This document shows, in pieces, positions 14,734 through 16,665 of a stretch of DNA of 16,665 nucleotides. A program made the translations under genes and the position numbers. Origin of the DNA: an uncultured Planctomycetota bacterium. Its GTDB lineage: Bacteria > Planctomycetota > UBA1135 > GCA-002686595. Within the stretch, counting starts at the first letter, position 1; every line of letters begins with the position of its first letter. The notes beneath the pieces were generated by a model, which saw only the letters and a program-made list of their open reading frames with translations, was not told the DNA's origin and did not search any database. The stretch spans positions 1 through 16,665 of the forward strand of contig CAIKQM010000177.1 of assembly GCA_903829565.1 (NCBI GenBank), written 5' to 3'.

Positions 14734-15978
14734 GTGTTCGAGCCGTACCCCGGCGCGGAGATCGTGCTCGAGCTGAATGTGCCTGCCGGTGTGGCGACGC
14801 CCGCATTGCGGACGCGCAGTGTGATTCACGACTACCGCAACATCTTTGGCCTGATGGAGGGCTCGGTGCGGTTGGATGCCAACCAAGCGCTCGGCCCGTG
14901 CTTGATCGATGTGAACTGCCCGCAGGGCGATCCGTATCCCAACCAGAAGAAGGCCACGATGCGCACCTTGTCCGCGGGTGCGCTGTGCTCGGGTGCGTTG
15001 GTGAACAACACGGCGAATAACGGTACGCCGTATGTGCTGACTGCGGATCACTGCGGACAAACGACGAGCACCGTCTTCATGTTCCGCTACCAAACCAGCG
15101 GCTGCGCCACCGGGGCTGCGCCGACGAACTACACCATGTCGGGGTGCGCTGTGCTGACGACGAGCCCGACTTACGATTGTCGTCTCTTGCGCATCAACTC
15201 GACGGTGCCGTCCACGCACCAGCCCTACATGGCGGGTTGGACGCGCGCGACGACCAACGCGACGCTGGCGTATGCGATGGGGCATCCGAGTGGTGGCCCC
15301 AAGAAGATCTCGATCGACAACAACGGCACCGCGGTCGAGAACACGCTGTGGCGCGTGGCTTGGAATCAAGGAACCTTGGAAGGCGGCAGCTCGGGCGGGC
15401 CGTTGTTTGACCAAAACGGCCGCGTGAAGGGCCCAGCGTGCTGCGTCGATGCCTTCGTGTGCACCGGTCAGACGGCGTGGTTCGGCCGCTTCGATCGGTT
15501 CTGGACCGCGAACGCGATCGCGCAGTGGCTGGATCCCGTGGGGAGCAATCCCACGACCTTGAACGGCTTCGACCCGTTCCCGCCCTGCGTGCTGCCCACC
15601 AATGTGTGCAGCTCCTCCCCGAACTCTGTGGGCCCCGGCGCCACGATGGCTTGGGCCGGTTCGACCGTGCGGGCCCAGAACAACTTCACCATCGTCGCCG
15701 CTGGCCTTCCGCCGAACGCGGCCAACATCTTCTACTACGGCCAGGCGCAAGCCTTCACGGCCTTCGGGAACGGGTGGCGTTGCGTCGGTGGATCCGTGTT
15801 GCGCTTGCCGGTGACGAGCGCGTCCATCTTCGGTGATGCGGCCGTGCCGGTGAACCTGACGGGGTCGCCGATTGACGCGGGGGAGACGTGGTACTTCCAG
15901 AATTGGTACCGCAATCCGGCGGGTGGGGGCGCGGGGTTCAACTTGAGTGATGCGTTGCAGACGCCGTTCTGCTTCTAG
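14734..15978 (+). CDS. C-terminal fragment of the interrupted protease: catalytic and C-terminal domains
   Basis: The open frame after the TAA encodes the complete S1 catalytic domain and the C-terminal domain (414 residues if counted from GTG 14734). The triad is H106, D148 and S220 in this numbering. Paired cysteines surround the histidine and aspartate sites, as in lysyl endopeptidase-like enzymes. Without the upstream part it lacks any signal peptide, and GTG 14734 has no ribosome site, so independent translation is doubtful. Residues about 303-414 form a separate domain (NVCSSSPNSVGPGATMAW to the terminal FCF) also found, by my recollection, at the ends of other planctomycete exported proteins, perhaps for surface attachment or sorting. 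Confidence 0.6.
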   Translation: MFEPYPGAEIVLELNVPAGVATPALRTRSVIHDYRNIFGLMEGSVRLDANQALGPCLIDVNCPQGDPYPNQKKATMRTLSAGALCSGALVNNTANNGTPYVLTADHCGQTTSTVFMFRYQTSGCATGAAPTNYTMSGCAVLTTSPTYDCRLLRINSTVPSTHQPYMAGWTRATTNATLAYAMGHPSGGPKKISIDNNGTAVENTLWRVAWNQGTLEGGSSGGPLFDQNGRVKGPACCVDAFVCTGQTAWFGRFDRFWTANAIAQWLDPVGSNPTTLNGFDPFPPCVLPTNVCSSSPNSVGPGATMAWAGSTVRAQNNFTIVAAGLPPNAANIFYYGQAQAFTAFGNGWRCVGGSVLRLPVTSASIFGDAAVPVNLTGSPIDAGETWYFQNWYRNPAGGGAGFNLSDALQTPFCF

Positions 15979-16323
15979 TTGATACTGGCCCAGACGAGTG
16001 TGCACGAACTCCGCGGGGGCTAAGCGCCCCTGCGGGGGCCAGAACCGTGTTTCTGTGGCCAGCTGCCTAGATTTTGGATCGCTGGCGTGTGTGGGCGTCG
16101 CAGGCCGTTCCACCAGCGCAGGGGCGCGTGGCCTCTCGTCCAGGGCCGTTCAATGCTCGATGCGAAGGCCTGTACCGCGTCCTAAGGCTCAGGATGGTAG
16201 TACTAGGGCTCGCGGTGGTGCACCTATCTAGAGACTAGACGTGCCTACTCGCGCCACTGTCACAAGATTCCAGCATTGTGGTCGCACGAACGTGCACACT
16301 CAGCGGAGCCAGTATCAATTTGG
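15979..16323. other. 345-base intergenic stretch between the protease gene and a convergent gene
   Basis: No convincing gene lies here. Short open frames exist on the plus strand but have Cys/Arg/Ser-heavy composition without motifs or plausible starts. It contains the hairpin at 16012-16034 and an ACTAGAC sequence at 16234-16240 like the promoter boxes elsewhere in the window; nothing suitable starts downstream of it. Confidence 0.5.
16012..16034 (+). terminator. Strong GC hairpin after the protease gene
   Basis: CGCGGGGGC (16012-16020) pairs over 9 bases, with one G-T, with GCCCCTGCG (16026-16034) across the loop TAAGC, 33 bases after the protease stop. It could end transcription from either side of this convergent region. 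No T-tract follows, so it is not a canonical rho-independent terminator. Confidence 0.4.
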
Positions 16324-16665
16324 TCAGAACCCCGCCTGCAAATCCTGCGCTAGCCGCTGCAACGCCAACCGGTTCTGCCAATTGCTCAACGGCGCATCAT
16401 TCACCTGCTGCACCGTCGTCCACTGGAACATCTCACTCGCCTTCCGCAGAAACGCTTGGTCCTGCGTCGCACGGTACGCGTGCGCAAAGCTCGAGGGACA
16501 CTGATAGCTGTCAATCTCGGGGCTCTCACCGCCCGTGGGCACGAAGCTGCAGTACAGCGCCTGGGTACGGTCGTAGGGCCCCACGGCGACTTTGAACAGC
16601 GGCCCACGGCGGTCGCTGCGCCACACGAGATCGGAGATGGTCGAGTAGTACGAACCCTCCAGCAC
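16324..16665 (-). CDS. C-terminal end of a paralogue of the 841-residue exported protein, partial at the right edge
   Basis: The last 113 codons of a gene whose start lies beyond the window; the frame is open at 16665 and ends at TGA 16326-16324. Residues encoded by 16339-16653 align without gaps to the end of the 841-residue protein at 11402-13927, with 68 of 105 positions identical by eye. Shared blocks include LVWRS, AVGP, GGESPE, QCPSSFAHA and SNWQNRLAL. Two cysteines are conserved in both (LYC and QCP), suggesting a disulfide in an exported domain. The full gene is probably of similar size and also exported, which is inference. Function is unknown. It runs convergently towards the broken protease gene. 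Confidence 0.85.
   Translation of the reverse strand: MLEGSYYSTISDLVWRSDRRGPLFKVAVGPYDRTQALYCSFVPTGGESPEIDSYQCPSSFAHAYRATQDQAFLRKASEMFQWTTVQQVNDAPLSNWQNRLALQRLAQDLQAGF

Larger units (their letters stand above)
14296..15978 (+). pseudogene. Secreted trypsin-like serine protease (lysyl endopeptidase-like, S1) interrupted by an in-frame TAA
   Basis: Read through one stop, this is a coherent 560-codon secreted protease: signal peptide (about 1-23, ending GMANA), N-terminal pro-region, S1 catalytic domain and a C-terminal beta-rich domain. Counting the stop as codon 135 (TAA 14698-14700), the catalytic triad is H252 (TADHCG), D294 (TYDCRLLRI) and S366 (GGSSGGP), all intact. The frame on both sides of the stop is the same, and the codons after it (TNANRHEDGGFVFEP) continue the pro-region motif. 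In related proteases this motif reads GAYT or GAFT followed by N and DG, so a Tyr codon (TAT/TAC) turned TAA by one base change is likely. The C-terminal 110 residues, ending FNLSDALQTPFCF, resemble planctomycete secretome domains. Alternatives are a sequencing error or real readthrough. Confidence 0.72.

Noticed and set aside
14611..16113. 500-residue minus-strand open frame antisense to the protease
   Set aside because: The plus strand carries an intact serine protease triad in order. The antisense protein is Arg/His-rich with no motif. It passes over the TAA because that codon is read as TTA on the other strand.
15998..16231. Small plus-strand open frame in the intergenic stretch after the protease
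   Set aside because: Composition rich in Cys, Arg and Ser with no hydrophobic pattern, no ribosome site and a start inside the hairpin region; it looks like chance.

Overview
The window is GC-rich bacterial DNA, most likely from a member of the Planctomycetota. The main clue is the secreted trypsin-like protease near the right end. It carries a C-terminal beta-rich domain (end motif WYFQNWYRNPAGG followed by a LSDAL segment) of a kind I associate with large marine and freshwater planctomycete secretomes. GTG starts, TGA-overlapping starts and sparse Shine-Dalgarno use also fit. The phylum call is inference; no 16S or other marker gene is present.

Layout, left to right. (1) The last 66 codons of dnaK. 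(2) A tightly packed plus-strand module at 239-5478: ABC-2 ATPase, ABC-2 permease, GldG-like auxiliary membrane protein and DUF4340 membrane-anchored protein. This is the gliding-type (GldA/GldF/GldG) transporter arrangement. (3) A convergent PilZ-domain gene on the minus strand (5492-5869). A 135-bp divergent promoter region holding two mirror-image ACTAGACT boxes separates it from the next unit. (4) A plus-strand run at 6005-9562: single-stranded DNA-binding protein, a fused MoaD-MoaE molybdopterin synthase, a YcbL-type metallo-beta-lactamase-fold hydrolase and ETF-ubiquinone oxidoreductase. (5) Leucyl aminopeptidase (M17). (6) An accessory-looking segment: tRNA-Cys, an 841-residue exported protein I do not recognise, tRNA-Leu(UAA) on the minus strand, a second identical tRNA-Cys, a secreted S1 protease gene broken by an in-frame TAA, a 345-bp intergenic stretch with a strong hairpin, and the 3' end of a paralogue of the 841-residue protein entering on the minus strand.

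How the parts relate. The left two thirds is housekeeping: chaperone, membrane transporter, DNA replication and repair, molybdenum cofactor synthesis, electron transfer from acyl-CoA and related dehydrogenases to quinone, and peptide turnover. The right third is secretome. Two members of one undescribed exported family lie convergently around a secreted protease, with tRNA genes between. I found no CRISPR array, prophage, transposase or defence system. The points most worth a second look are the nonsense codon in the protease, the MoaD-MoaE fusion with an internal Gly-Gly, the unrecognised exported family, the duplicated tRNA-Cys, and a recurrent TAGACT/TATCCT box placed so that several genes would be transcribed leaderless.
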